Assembly: GCF_947172395.1 (NCBI RefSeq)
Contig: NC_069083.1
Coordinates: forward strand, 18,074,501 to 18,138,500
Reading direction: 5' to 3'
Origin: Bicyclus anynana
Taxonomy: Eukaryota; Arthropoda; Insecta; Lepidoptera; Nymphalidae
DNA: 64,000 nt
The position numbers and the translations under genes were made by a program. A model generated the notes under the pieces. That model was given only the letters and a program-made list of their open reading frames with translations, searched no databases and was not told the origin of the DNA. Of the stretch, positions 63,543 to 64,000 are shown piece by piece; position 1 is the first letter of the stretch; each line of letters starts with the position of its first letter.

Positions 63543-64000
63543 GTAAGTCCCTTTGTTGCCGTCATAAAAGAAACAATGGAAGAACTTTATCATAAGCAAT
63601 AAAGGGTGTTGGCTTTAGAGGGATTTATACATTTTTTATACACCTACCCACGCCTTTCGGAATGAGAAATGTATCGCACTGGTGTCATTAAATATTCTTT
63701 AAACAGTCAAAGCTGAAAAAGTGCTAACAAAACAGCGGAAACTAGTTACAACCGTTGCGTGTCTTTAATTAGGCCTTCAGATAAGTAAGGCAATCGATCT
63801 TGGACATAGATTTGATGCTGGAATATCAAAGTTAACGAAAATTCCAACAAAGTTTATTTGAGAGTTTTATAACTAAAAAATAAACCAAAGTAGCATTGTA
63901 TGAAAGTCTTTCGCGACGCTAAATAAGATACATTGTCTAATTAGCTACTTAAAATAATAGTTGTAGGTGTGTTTTAATTGAGTCACCTTCGGTAATAGTT
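63543..64000. other. AT-rich DNA downstream of the possible exon
   Basis: Would be intron if the exon is real. No further exon or repeat recognised. Confidence 0.4.

Overview
The window is AT-rich insect DNA, most likely from a moth or butterfly. It carries Lepidoptera-type short interspersed elements (SINEs), small Helitron relatives ending in CTAG, the common 'accgacttcaaaaaaggagg' repeat, a BEL/Pao retrotransposon primed by tRNA-Tyr, and an RTE-type LINE with a TGA/ATG-repeat tail. There is no bacterial architecture and no compact multi-exon gene. The only coding sequence that looks like host gene is one possible short exon at 63400-63542. The rest reads as a large intron or intergenic region filled with mobile elements of different ages.

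Layout. Positions 1-20130 hold small non-autonomous elements: SINEs of several families, Helitron-like copies, a 0.9-kb array of hairpin-bearing repeats (6050-6963), a perfect 157-bp inverted repeat with copies 4.9 kb apart (5301-5457 and 10321-10477), and two abutting foldback elements (12914-14439). Positions 20138-26454 are one BEL/Pao element on the minus strand, with two identical 340-bp LTRs, a CAGGC target duplication, gag, protease, reverse transcriptase, RNase H and integrase, and a single visible reading-frame break near 22330. Positions 26455-43516 are again a mosaic of SINEs, miniature inverted-repeat elements and truncated LINEs. Positions 43529-45896 are a 5'-truncated RTE-type LINE with an uninterrupted 775-codon reading frame and a 12-bp target duplication. 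Positions 45909-63399 hold more SINEs, Helitrons and LINE pieces, including a hAT-type miniature element inserted with an 8-bp duplication into an older LINE fragment (50026-50787).

How the parts relate. BEL/Pao and the RTE LINE are the only elements here that encode replication proteins. The most abundant SINE (11 copies, called SINE A below) ends in the same kind of TGA/ATG repeat as the RTE LINE, which suggests that RTE machinery moves it. The Helitron-like copies obey the A|TC...CTAG|T rule at four places where both ends can be read. Several perfect short-loop hairpins look like local fold-back copying events and not like genes.

Limits. Family names rest on motifs, ends and target duplications read by eye. 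I found no defence system, no recognised host gene and no clearly new autonomous element. The least explained structures are the 157-bp inverted pair with its promoter-like content, the hairpin repeat array and the compound foldback.
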